Positions 7,535 through 15,211 of a stretch of DNA of 63,063 bases are shown here, piece after piece; position 1 is the first letter of the stretch; every line of letters starts with the position of its first letter. The notes below the pieces were generated by a model. The model made no database searches. It was not told the origin of the DNA and saw only the letters and a program-made list of their open reading frames with translations. Where the stretch lies: NCBI GenBank assembly GCA_020161505.1, contig JAIUNY010000017.1:1-63063 (forward strand), written 5' to 3'. Origin of the DNA: Armatimonadota bacterium (GTDB lineage Bacteria; Armatimonadota; Fimbriimonadia; Fimbriimonadales; Fimbriimonadaceae). The translations under genes were made by a program, and so were the position numbers.

Positions 7535-9007
7535 GTGACACTTACAAAGGCTGATATCACACGCACCATGCGGTGCTCCAAATACGCATACCTATTCCGA
7601 AACTCCCCGGAACTGGGCGATTCTGAGGCATTCAGGAACGAATCTCTCAAGGATCAAGGTATCGAAGTTGGGCAACTTGCAAAGCAACTCTTCCCGGGCG
7701 GGCACGATCTGGCTTCATCTTTTTCTTTTGAAGAAGCTCAATCACTCACTGCGGAAGCAATGGGTGAAAACACAACTCTTTTCGAGGCGGCATTCGGAAA
7801 CAATCAACTTTCTTGCCGAGTGGATATCCTTCGATCAGAATCGGGCCGGGTGAACATTTACGAAGTAAAGTCCTCCACAAAGAATCGACCGGATTACCTG
7901 ATTGAGCTTGCCTTCCAGTGGCACACGATGGTTGCGTCCGGAACCACGCCCAACGATGCGTTTCTTATTCACATCAATCCCGCTTATCTGCTTTCCGAAG
8001 ACAAAGTCATCAACCCAAGCGACTTCTTCGTCACGGTTCGCCTAACTGATGAGGTTCGTGCATATTTGCCCGTCATTAGAGAGCATATTTCTGGGGTAGC
8101 CGCACTCTTAACCGAAACGTTTCCGCCGATTCAACTCACGGACTCCCGATGTCGCAACCCCTACAAGTGTCCGTTCCATGACCACTGCCACGCTGATGTG
8201 ACTGATACCAACATCCAGTATCTGCCATCGCTCTCCATCGACGATGTTGCCGAATACCGGCGGCGTGGGATTAGCGATATTAGTCAGCTCCCGGAAAGTA
8301 AAGATCTCTCCCTTCAGCAGTCCAAGGTGAGGCAGGTGATCGCCAACGGACAGCCCCACGTCAGCCCCAGGGCTAAGTCGCTGATTCGCCAGCTGCGCTA
8401 TCCCGTAGCGTTTATCGATTTCGAAGCCGCAAACCCCGCTATTCCCTTGATTCCCGGAATGAAGCCATATCAGCCACTTCCGTTCCAATGGAGTTGCCAC
8501 GTTCTCAAGGATCCCCGAAGCGAGCCGATCCACTTCTCTTTCCTCGGCCTGACCCAAACCGATCCTCGCCAGGAATTTGTTGATTTGCTGAACGAGACTC
8601 TCGCGGAAGTCGAGACCATTATCCACTACTCCAACTACGAGGTCACTCTTCTTAATGGGCTTAAAGATCAAGGATTCTCTGTAGCCGGAGATCTTGCCGC
8701 TCGTATGAAGTCTCGTGGCTGCGATCTCCACCGAGTTCTGCGGGAAAACATCTATCTCAAGGAGTTCAAGGGTTCCTTCTCCATCAAAAATGTCCTCCCC
8801 GCCATGGTGCCGTCGGTCAGCTACGACAACCTCGCCATCGGCGATGGCCTCGCCGCATCCGCGGCCTATCTCGCCTATCGGAAGAACCCGTCTGAGGTGG
8901 CTCTTGAGCGAACCACGACCGATCTGCTCGAATACTGTCGGCTCGATACCTGGGCCATGGTTCTCCTGATGCGACGCATCCTTGAGCTCACTCCGAGCCA
9001 GAGCTAA
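7535..9007 (+). CDS. DUF2779 protein: Cas4-like nuclease fused to DEDD-type exonuclease
   Basis: A 490-residue protein of the DUF2779 family. The N-terminal half looks like a PD-(D/E)XK nuclease with an iron-sulphur cluster: Cys14, then RVDIL (about 100) and NIYEVKSST (the ExK motif, about 112), then CRNPYKCPFHDHC (about 205), giving four Cys as in Cas4/AddB. The C-terminal half has an exonuclease-like AFIDFEAANP (D-x-E, about 293) and LEYCRLDTW (about 468). Both catalytic sets look intact. No cas genes are nearby; codon use is more AT-rich than its neighbours, so it may have been acquired. GTG start; role probably DNA repair or defence. Confidence 0.75.
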   Translation: MTLTKADITRTMRCSKYAYLFRNSPELGDSEAFRNESLKDQGIEVGQLAKQLFPGGHDLASSFSFEEAQSLTAEAMGENTTLFEAAFGNNQLSCRVDILRSESGRVNIYEVKSSTKNRPDYLIELAFQWHTMVASGTTPNDAFLIHINPAYLLSEDKVINPSDFFVTVRLTDEVRAYLPVIREHISGVAALLTETFPPIQLTDSRCRNPYKCPFHDHCHADVTDTNIQYLPSLSIDDVAEYRRRGISDISQLPESKDLSLQQSKVRQVIANGQPHVSPRAKSLIRQLRYPVAFIDFEAANPAIPLIPGMKPYQPLPFQWSCHVLKDPRSEPIHFSFLGLTQTDPRQEFVDLLNETLAEVETIIHYSNYEVTLLNGLKDQGFSVAGDLAARMKSRGCDLHRVLRENIYLKEFKGSFSIKNVLPAMVPSVSYDNLAIGDGLAASAAYLAYRKNPSEVALERTTTDLLEYCRLDTWAMVLLMRRILELTPSQS

Positions 9008-9008
9008 C

Positions 9009-9698
9009 TCAAATTAGATGCCGCGCAGGAAGGGTTGAAGTGTTCTGCCCTTCCACCCAAAATGCGGCCCCCGTCGGTGAACAACTCACCACCTCCACCA
9101 GCGACTCATCGCGGAAAAGGCATCCCACTCCCCCATCAATCGCCAAAGTCTTCCCGATCTCGCCCTTCTGGATCATCTCAGCCAGGTGTGGCTTGCGCAG
9201 AGCTTCTTCGTCGTAGTGCGGGCAGCAATTGTGCTCCAGCCAACCCAAACACGGCATGTAGGCCAGATCATCGAAGAAGGAATCCGTGCTGCAGCCCTCG
9301 AACCAACAATTCGCCCCAGCACTCACCCCGCCCAAGGGGATGCCCGCCTCGTACGCCTGACGCAGCACCCCATCAAGGCCCCATGCTCGCCACAGGGCGA
9401 GCATGTTGAAAGTGTTGCCACCGCTGACAAAAATCGCATCGTGCTCCAGCAGGTAGGCCGCCAGATCCGGACCCGGAACTTTGTAGAGCTCCAGGGTGCT
9501 CGGCACCGCTCCAACGGCCACGGCGGCCCGGAAGAATCGGGAAATCCTGAAGATCGAATCCCCCGTCGCGGTCGGAATCAAGCAGATTTTCGGACTCGCC
9601 TTCCCCGTCAGATCCACAAAAAACCGGTCGAGGGCTGTCCGAGAGGGCTGATCGGAATCAAAGCCCCCGCCGCCAATCGCAAAAATCGTTCGGGACAT
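9009..9698 (-). CDS. Peptidase E (S51 family)
   Basis: A 229-residue cytosolic serine peptidase of family S51. It begins IFAIGGGGF, has SPKICLIPTATGD, AIFVSGGNTFNML, the nucleophile elbow GVSAGANCWF (catalytic Ser) and AIDGGVGCLF. S51 enzymes are Asp-specific dipeptidases or cyanophycinase-like. It converges with the DUF2779 gene, with 1 nt between the two stop codons. Confidence 0.85.
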   Translation of the reverse strand: MSRTIFAIGGGGFDSDQPSRTALDRFFVDLTGKASPKICLIPTATGDSIFRISRFFRAAVAVGAVPSTLELYKVPGPDLAAYLLEHDAIFVSGGNTFNMLALWRAWGLDGVLRQAYEAGIPLGGVSAGANCWFEGCSTDSFFDDLAYMPCLGWLEHNCCPHYDEEALRKPHLAEMIQKGEIGKTLAIDGGVGCLFRDESLVEVVSCSPTGAAFWVEGQNTSTLPARHLI

Positions 9699-9761
9699 CC
9701 TGTTACCACCCTCTCCCTTACAAATCGGCCTCGAAACGAGATCAAAGTGAAGGGGAAATGG

Positions 9762-9833
9762 TGGGCGGTGAGGGATTCGAACCCCCGACCCGCTCGGTGT
9801 AAACGAGCCGCTCTACCGCTGAGCTAACCGCCC
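9762..9833 (-). tRNA. tRNA-Val (anticodon UAC)
   Basis: On the minus strand the 72-nt sequence folds as a complete cloverleaf. The acceptor is GGGCGGT/ACCGCCC with discriminator A, the D arm is GCTC..GAGC, and the anticodon stem GCTCG/CGAGC encloses loop TTTACAC with anticodon TAC. The T arm contains TTCGAAT. CCA is not encoded. Confidence 0.95.
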
Positions 9834-9853
9834 ACGAGTCCGCCAGGATACCC

Positions 9854-10432
9854 CTACGATCCAAAATCTTTCAGGTCAGGGATCAGGCAACCCACTGCGT
9901 CAGTTCGAGGGGTCTTCACCGGTTTCCCCGCCACCACCGCCGCAATCGCCTCACGGAGATCTTGTGTTTTGGCTTCCTTCCGCCGCACGCCGATCTCAGG
10001 ATACAAATCGTTGATTCGGCCCTGGTACCTCACTTTTCCCTTGCCATCAATCACAACGGCTTCCGGCGTCACCTTGGGACGAAACTGAGCCACGAGCTTG
10101 TGCTCCCGATCCACGAAGAGCGCATAGCTGATCCTATATTCCTTGGCATGAGCTTTCGCGTCGGCCGCGCTCAGGGTGGGATCTATGTGGACACCAAGCA
10201 CCGCCACTCCATCCTTCGCGAAGTCCTGAGCGAGCCGCCCGAGCGTCGGCTGATAGTCGTTCGCGATGGGGCATTGATGAGTCAGAAAAACCAGAACCGT
10301 CGCCGATCGACCGCCCAGCGCAAACGTGCCCCCGTCGACGGTTTTCACCGAGGGCAAAGCCAGCGTTTCCGGCACAATCTGCCCGGCAAGCCCGCTCGCC
10401 AACAGCCCCGCTGCCGCCACCAAACTCATCAT
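9854..10432 (-). CDS. Secreted redoxin-domain (thioredoxin-like) protein
   Basis: A 192-residue exported protein: short signal peptide, then an AhpC/TSA-type thioredoxin fold (TVLVFLTHQCPIANDYQPTLGRLAQ, VAVLGVHIDPTLS, AVVIDGKGKVRYQGRIND). Only one Cys sits in the redox helix (HQCPIAN), as in the CPxxN redoxins of Planctomycetes and Armatimonadota. A second Cys lies in a C-terminal VGCLIP motif typical of the same group. It may couple thiol chemistry to envelope enzymes; the partner is unknown. Divergent from the DUF2087 gene. Confidence 0.75.
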   Translation of the reverse strand: MMSLVAAAGLLASGLAGQIVPETLALPSVKTVDGGTFALGGRSATVLVFLTHQCPIANDYQPTLGRLAQDFAKDGVAVLGVHIDPTLSAADAKAHAKEYRISYALFVDREHKLVAQFRPKVTPEAVVIDGKGKVRYQGRINDLYPEIGVRRKEAKTQDLREAIAAVVAGKPVKTPRTDAVGCLIPDLKDFGS

Positions 10433-10474
10433 CTATTCAACCAGACGCCCGATGCTCCCGTACAGTTTGCCAAC

Positions 10475-10759
10475 ATGGGACAGATTGAGAACTATTTGGA
10501 CAGCGAGGGCCGAGTCTTCGCTTGGCCCAGCCGGAAGCGGCGGGAAGCCCAGCTCGATGTGCTCCGCTACATTGCCGGCCGATTCGATCTCGACCGGGAT
10601 TACACCGAGAAGGAAGTCAACGCCGTGATTCTCGACACCATCTTGATTTCAGATTACTGCCTGGTGCGACGTGAACTGTTTGAAGCCGGATTGATCGGGC
10701 GGCTCCGAGATGGACGGCGCTACTGGCGCACCATGCCGGCGTCCGATGAGTCACAATGA
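10475..10759 (+). CDS. DUF2087 domain protein
   Basis: A 94-residue protein that is almost entirely a DUF2087 domain: LDSEGRVFAWPSRKRREAQLDVLRYIAGRF, then YTEKEVNAVI, then YCLVRRELFEAGLIGRLRDGRRYWR. It is a winged-helix-like fold often attached to ArsR or MarR regulators, and a nucleic-acid-binding role is likely. The ATG at 10475 is chosen because homology begins right after it; an upstream extension would run through the divergent redoxin gene. Confidence 0.85.
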   Translation: MGQIENYLDSEGRVFAWPSRKRREAQLDVLRYIAGRFDLDRDYTEKEVNAVILDTILISDYCLVRRELFEAGLIGRLRDGRRYWRTMPASDESQ

Positions 10760-10814
10760 ACAGCGGGTGTTCCGGTGACGTCCTATGTGCCGACCGGCCC
10801 TGCGTTAAAGAATG

Positions 10815-10824
10815 TTAACAATTC
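10815..10824 (+). promoter_or_regulatory. Candidate Pho-box-like site upstream of pstB
   Basis: TTAACAATTC, set inside the near-palindrome GAATGTTAACAATTC, lies about 30 nt before pstB. The same ten bases occur at 17221-17230 upstream of phoX. A TGATAC hexamer just downstream could serve as the -10 element. Shared placement before two phosphate genes suggests a PhoB/PhoP-type operator; not proven. Confidence 0.35.
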
Positions 10825-10845
10825 TGTGATACGCTCCCAGAATCA

Positions 10846-11658
10846 ATGGATGTCCACGCCGTGATTGAGGAAACCCTTCCCCAAACTGAACCTGTCGACG
10901 AGGGTCGCGGGCTGATCTCTGCGGAGAATGTGGACTTCTATTACAGCGCGTTCCAGGCGCTCAAAAAGGTCAATCTCGTCATGCGGCCCAAGATGGTGAC
11001 CGCACTGATCGGCCCCTCAGGATGCGGCAAGTCCACCTTCCTTCGCTGTCTGAATCGGATGAACGACCTGATCGACGGCACCCGCCTGGAAGGCAAAGTC
11101 GCCATTGACGGGCAAGACATCTATGCTCCTGCTGTCGATGTGGTCGAGCTCCGTAAAGCCGTAGGAATGGTCTTCCAAAAGCCCAACCCCTTCCCGATGT
11201 CGATCTTCGACAACATTGCCTACGGCCCCCGCATCCACGGCACAAAACGAAAGAGCGATTTGGTCGACATTGTCGAAGCCTGCCTGACCCGCGCTTATCT
11301 TTGGGATGAAGTCAAAGACAAGCTGCACCAGAGTGCGCTGGGACTCTCAGGCGGTCAGCAACAGCGACTCTGCATCGCCCGAACCATCGCGGTCAACCCC
11401 GAAATCATCCTCATGGATGAACCGTGCTCCGCCCTCGACCCCGTCGCCACGGCAAAGATCGAGGATCTGATCTTTGAGCTTAAGGAGCAGTTCACCATCG
11501 TTATCGTGACCCATAACATGCAGCAAGCTCAGCGCGCGAGCGACATCACCGCTTTCTTCATGCATGGCGAAATCGTGGAAACCAATACCACCGAAGAAAT
11601 CTTCCTTCGTCCGAAAGAAAAACGCACCGAAGATTACATCTCGGGCCGATTCGGTTGA
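10846..11658 (+). CDS. pstB: Phosphate ABC transporter ATP-binding protein PstB
   Basis: A 270-residue ATPase that energises high-affinity phosphate uptake through PstCA. Walker [20 protein letters not shown], the PstB-typical [13 protein letters not shown]-loop, signature [16 protein letters not shown], Walker [15 protein letters not shown] and the H-loop VTHNMQQA are all present. The NRMNDL and KPNPFPMSI segments distinguish PstB from other ABC ATPases. No pstS, pstC, pstA or phoU is adjacent, so the transporter genes must lie elsewhere. A possible Pho-type site lies upstream. Confidence 0.93.
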   Translation: MDVHAVIEETLPQTEPVDEGRGLISAENVDFYYSAFQALKKVNLVMRPKMVTALIGPSGCGKSTFLRCLNRMNDLIDGTRLEGKVAIDGQDIYAPAVDVVELRKAVGMVFQKPNPFPMSIFDNIAYGPRIHGTKRKSDLVDIVEACLTRAYLWDEVKDKLHQSALGLSGGQQQRLCIARTIAVNPEIILMDEPCSALDPVATAKIEDLIFELKEQFTIVIVTHNMQQAQRASDITAFFMHGEIVETNTTEEIFLRPKEKRTEDYISGRFG

Positions 11659-11938
11659 TTCGGGGTTCCTGGATCATGGGTTGCCGGACGGATTTTCCAT
11701 CTACGGGCTTGCAGCTCTGAAGCGGCTGGCATCCGCTAAGCCCACTGATCCCGGGTCGATTGAGCAACCAGTCGACGAAAATCGATCCATTCTTGACCTA
11801 GCCACCGCAAGAATCCCCCGCATTTATGCGAGAATTCCCTCGTAATAGGTCGGGTTTTTGGAGAGGATGGAGTTTACGGCCCCCGCATTGAGTCCACAGT
11901 GGAGAAGCGTGCGCGCGAACACCATGGCGGAGGGACAG
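11659..11938. other. Intergenic stretch with nested dyads
   Basis: No gene was recognised. A GGGCTT/AAGCCC stem (11705-11710 with 11738-11743) encloses an AGCGG/CCGCT hairpin (11721-11725 with 11733-11737). All of this lies within a GGTTG/CAACC closure (about 11679 and 11765). It could be a structured 3' or 5' untranslated region. No known riboswitch class was recognised. Confidence 0.35.
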
Positions 11939-12745
11939 ATGGAATATCGAACGTTGCTGGCCCGGGTGCGCCAGGAGCTCGAGGCGGCCACCGGGCGACC
12001 GGTTGACGGCCTGCTCCTCGTCGATTCCGATCTTCGCGTTTCGCTCCTCGATGCCCGAGCCGCCGCCAAGCTCTCCGTCGATCCTCTGCAAGCACTCAAA
12101 GCCTCTGCGCTCGACCTTGCCGAAGTCCACACTCAGAGCGCCTGGGGACGATTCCTCGTCTCCGCCTCCGCTTCCCGAGAACCGATGTCCACCACCTTGG
12201 TTCCCGCCAGCGGCGATCCTGTGGAACTCGTTGCTCATGCCGAAGGAGAGGATGTCGTCATCGCTTTCCTCGCAAGCAAAGCGGTTCTCCCCGCGGCAAA
12301 TCACGGAGCGAGTCCCGCGCCGATCCAAGATTGGCTCGACTTCTCCGCCGCCCTGTGTAGCGCGGAAAACCTCGTGGAACTCGGCAATCTCCTCGCCGAG
12401 TGGCTCCCGTGCCTAGCTCCCTCCAGCCGGGGTGCCCTCGCCACCAAGTCCGGGCAAAGTTTCGTGGCCCTCGTTGGATGGCCCGGCAGCCAGGCTCTTG
12501 CCATCAAGATCCGGTTCGAGGCCGAGTCCGTTCGCGCCTTTCGCACGGGCCGACCGGTGACCGTGAATCCGTTCACCTCTGGTCGGGAAAACTACGTGCT
12601 CTTGACCGGAGAGACATCCGTGATCCCGCTCTTCGCGATGGGGCAAGTCGAGGGTCTTCTCATTTGGCAAGGCGCACCGGAGGAGGCCGAGTTCCTGGTG
12701 ACCGCCCTGACCCCGCACCTCAGCCGACTGCGAGTGCGTTCCTAA
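11939..12745 (+). CDS. Hypothetical GAF/PAS-like protein
   Basis: A 268-residue soluble protein, family not recognised. The first half (GLLLVDSDLRVSLLDARAAAKLSVDPLQAL) resembles a PAS fold. The second half (SAENLVELGNLLAEWLPCLAPSSRGALA, then VIPLFAMGQVEGLLIWQG) resembles a GAF domain. No kinase, cyclase or other output domain follows. The ATG at 11939 is preferred for its GGAGG five nt upstream; an ATG at 11858 is possible. The 3' end overlaps convergent cutC by 26 bp. Confidence 0.55.
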   Translation: MEYRTLLARVRQELEAATGRPVDGLLLVDSDLRVSLLDARAAAKLSVDPLQALKASALDLAEVHTQSAWGRFLVSASASREPMSTTLVPASGDPVELVAHAEGEDVVIAFLASKAVLPAANHGASPAPIQDWLDFSAALCSAENLVELGNLLAEWLPCLAPSSRGALATKSGQSFVALVGWPGSQALAIKIRFEAESVRAFRTGRPVTVNPFTSGRENYVLLTGETSVIPLFAMGQVEGLLIWQGAPEEAEFLVTALTPHLSRLRVRS

Positions 12746-13424
12746 CCGCCGCGACCCGCTCCGGATGAAGCGTCCATTCCGCCGCAGCTCCCGGTTTCGT
12801 CGCTGGCTTTGCGGCGCGAAGAGAAAAGTGGAGCTCGCTCGCCCCGCTCGCCTTCAGAACGCTTACCGCATTCTCGGCCCGAACCCCTCCGCCGGGCAGC
12901 AGGGCCAGACCCTCCGGCAAATTGGCCCTCAGCATCGCCAGCCCCTCGATTCCCTTGCTCACATCGGGCGCGTGTCCCGAGGTCAGGAGCCGGGCAAAGC
13001 CCAGATCGCCAATCTGCGCGAGTGCCACCAGAGCATCCGGAGTGAGGTCAAAGGCGCGGTGGAACGTACACGGCAACCCCTGCGAGGCCTCGATTAGCCG
13101 AGCATTTCGGTCTAAATCGACGGAGAAATCGTCGTTAAGCAGCCCGAAAACCAGCCCATCCGCCCCGTTTTGTGCGAACCAGCGGGCATCTCTGAGCATG
13201 GCCTGAAACTCATCTTCGCACGGCGTGAAGCCGTTTTCCGCCCCCAGGATCATCGCGAAGACAGGTCCGTCGGTGGACTCCCGCACGCTCAAGAACGCGC
13301 CCGGGCTTGGCGTCACACCTTGCGTGGAAAGAGCGGCACAGATCTCCACGCGATCAATCCCGTGGGCCAATGCCAGCCGCGCTTCCTCCACCGTCCCACA
13401 ACTCGCCTCCAGCACCACTGCCAT
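12720..13424 (-). CDS. cutC: CutC family protein
   Basis: A 234-residue TIM-barrel protein of the CutC family: LEASCGTVEEARLALAHGIDRVEICAAL at the start, GVTPSPGAFLSVRE, DGLVFGLLNDDFSVD, CTFHRAFDLTPD, FARLLTSGHAPD and LLPGGGVRAENA. Early work linked CutC to copper homeostasis, but the biochemical role is unsettled; some animal homologues bind copper. GGAGAG precedes the ATG. Confidence 0.9.
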   Translation of the reverse strand: MAVVLEASCGTVEEARLALAHGIDRVEICAALSTQGVTPSPGAFLSVRESTDGPVFAMILGAENGFTPCEDEFQAMLRDARWFAQNGADGLVFGLLNDDFSVDLDRNARLIEASQGLPCTFHRAFDLTPDALVALAQIGDLGFARLLTSGHAPDVSKGIEGLAMLRANLPEGLALLPGGGVRAENAVSVLKASGASELHFSLRAAKPATKPGAAAEWTLHPERVAAVRNALAVG

Positions 13425-13563
13425 CTCTCCAGCATGACCCAGGACATACGCAGCCCGCTACCTATCCCGGGACAGCATCCTTGGGTAGTCTCCAATCAAG
13501 CGATCAACGAAGACCGCCCAGCGGTGCTTTCAATCAACGAAGATCACAAAAGCGGAACCGACT

Positions 13564-15087
13564 ATGCTCTCCACTGAACCTTTCGATCTGTCGAAGTCTT
13601 CTCAGGTTTTCATTAACCTTTCTGCCGACGAGCTCATCCAACATGCCCTGGAAAACGGTGAAGGAACCCTCGCCGCAAGCGGAGCTCTCGTCGCCCGAAC
13701 CGGAAAGTACACCGGACGCACCCCCAAGGACAAATGCGTCGTCCGAGAACCGAGCAGCGAAGACCATATCTGGTGGGACAACAACGCTGAAATTAGCCTC
13801 GACCACTTCAACGATCTGCGCAAGAAAGCCCAAGGAAAGTTGGACGGAAAGAAGCTCTACGTCGTGGATACCTACGGCGGGGCCGATCCCACCCACCGCA
13901 TCAAGGCCCGATTCATTGTCGAAAAAGCTTGGCATGCCCTGTTCATCCGAACCCTTCTGATCCGCCCCTCGGCCGAGGAACTCAAGACGTTCACCCCAGA
14001 CTGGACGATCCTCGATCTCTCTACCGAATCGCTTGATCCAGCCGTCGACAAGACTCGCGGCGACGCGGTCATCGCACTGAACTTCGCCGAGCAAATGGTG
14101 CTGATCATGGGCACCCAGTACGCAGGAGAAATGAAGAAGTCGGTCTTCACCATCCTCAACTACCTGCTCCCGCTGAAGGGCGTGATGAGCATGCACTGCT
14201 CCGCCAACGTCGGCCCGGCGGGCGACACGGCCCTCTTCTTCGGCTTGAGCGGCACCGGCAAAACCACCCTCTCCGCCGACCCCGAGCGATTCCTGATCGG
14301 CGACGATGAGCATGGCTGGAGCGAAGACGGTATCTTCAACTTTGAAGGCGGATGTTATGCAAAATGCATCAACCTGACCGAGGAAGGTGAGCCTCAAATC
14401 TACCGGGCCATTCGCCACGGATCAGTGCTCGAAAACGTGATCATGCACGATGGCGTGCCCGACTACACCGACTCGACGATCACCGAAAACACTCGCTGCG
14501 CCTACCCGGTGGACTTCATTGATGGAGCAGTGATCCCCAGCGTGGGCGGCCACCCGAAGAACATCGTCTTCTTGACCTGCGATGCCTACGGCGTTCTACC
14601 TCCGATCAGCCGCCTGACCCCTGAGCAGACGATGTACCACTTCCTCAACGGCTATACCGCCAAGGTGGCGGGAACAGAAGCCGGCGTCAAAGAGCCGCAA
14701 GCAACCTTCTCGACCTGCTTTGGCGCACCGTTCCTGCCGTTGCGACCCAAGGTCTACGCCGAATTGCTTCGCGAGAAGATCGAAAAGCATGGGGCCAAGG
14801 TGTGGCTGGTCAACACCGGCTGGTCGGGTGGCGGATATGGTGAAGGCGAGCGCATGAAACTTGCTTACACCCGCGCCCTACTCCGCGCTGCGCTGAGTGG
14901 AGAGCTCGATTCCGTCGAGTTCGTCACGGAGCCGATTTTCGGACTCTCCATCCCCACCGAGTGCCCGGGCGTCCCGGCGGAAATCTTGAACCCGCGCCAA
15001 ACCTGGCGAGACCCCTCGGCCTACGACGCTAAAGCCACCGAACTCCGCAACATGTTCGAGGCAAACTTTAAGAAGTTCACCGACTGA
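13564..15087 (+). CDS. pckA: Phosphoenolpyruvate carboxykinase (ATP)
   Basis: A 507-residue cytosolic enzyme converting oxaloacetate and ATP to phosphoenolpyruvate, ADP and CO2, the entry step of gluconeogenesis. Motifs are RTGKYTGRTPKDKCVV (oxaloacetate binding), MHCSANVG, the kinase loop FFGLSGTGKTTLSADP, LIGDDEHGWSEDGIFNFEGGCYAK, and the C-terminal NTGWSGGGYGEGERM. It is somewhat shorter than the E. coli enzyme but all blocks are present. Monocistronic, closed by a strong hairpin at 15128-15171. Confidence 0.96.
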   Translation: MLSTEPFDLSKSSQVFINLSADELIQHALENGEGTLAASGALVARTGKYTGRTPKDKCVVREPSSEDHIWWDNNAEISLDHFNDLRKKAQGKLDGKKLYVVDTYGGADPTHRIKARFIVEKAWHALFIRTLLIRPSAEELKTFTPDWTILDLSTESLDPAVDKTRGDAVIALNFAEQMVLIMGTQYAGEMKKSVFTILNYLLPLKGVMSMHCSANVGPAGDTALFFGLSGTGKTTLSADPERFLIGDDEHGWSEDGIFNFEGGCYAKCINLTEEGEPQIYRAIRHGSVLENVIMHDGVPDYTDSTITENTRCAYPVDFIDGAVIPSVGGHPKNIVFLTCDAYGVLPPISRLTPEQTMYHFLNGYTAKVAGTEAGVKEPQATFSTCFGAPFLPLRPKVYAELLREKIEKHGAKVWLVNTGWSGGGYGEGERMKLAYTRALLRAALSGELDSVEFVTEPIFGLSIPTECPGVPAEILNPRQTWRDPSAYDAKATELRNMFEANFKKFTD

Positions 15088-15127
15088 TCTTCTCTGGCCG
15101 GTGTCGGCGCGCATTCTGGCCCGGCGT

Positions 15128-15171
15128 CAACCAAACAGCCCTGATCTGAACAGATCAGGGCTGTTTGGTTG
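15128..15171. terminator. Bidirectional hairpin terminator between pckA and phoX
   Basis: A perfect 21-bp inverted repeat (arms 15128-15148 and 15151-15171, separated by AA) lies between two convergent genes. The tip will open into a small TGAACA loop. Outer A- and T-rich pairs (AACCAAACAG / CTGTTTGGTT) give U-rich tails in both directions. Confidence 0.75.
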
Positions 15172-15211
15172 GGCGAGAATGCCGGAGCGTCCCCAGCCGT
15201 CGTAACCCGAC

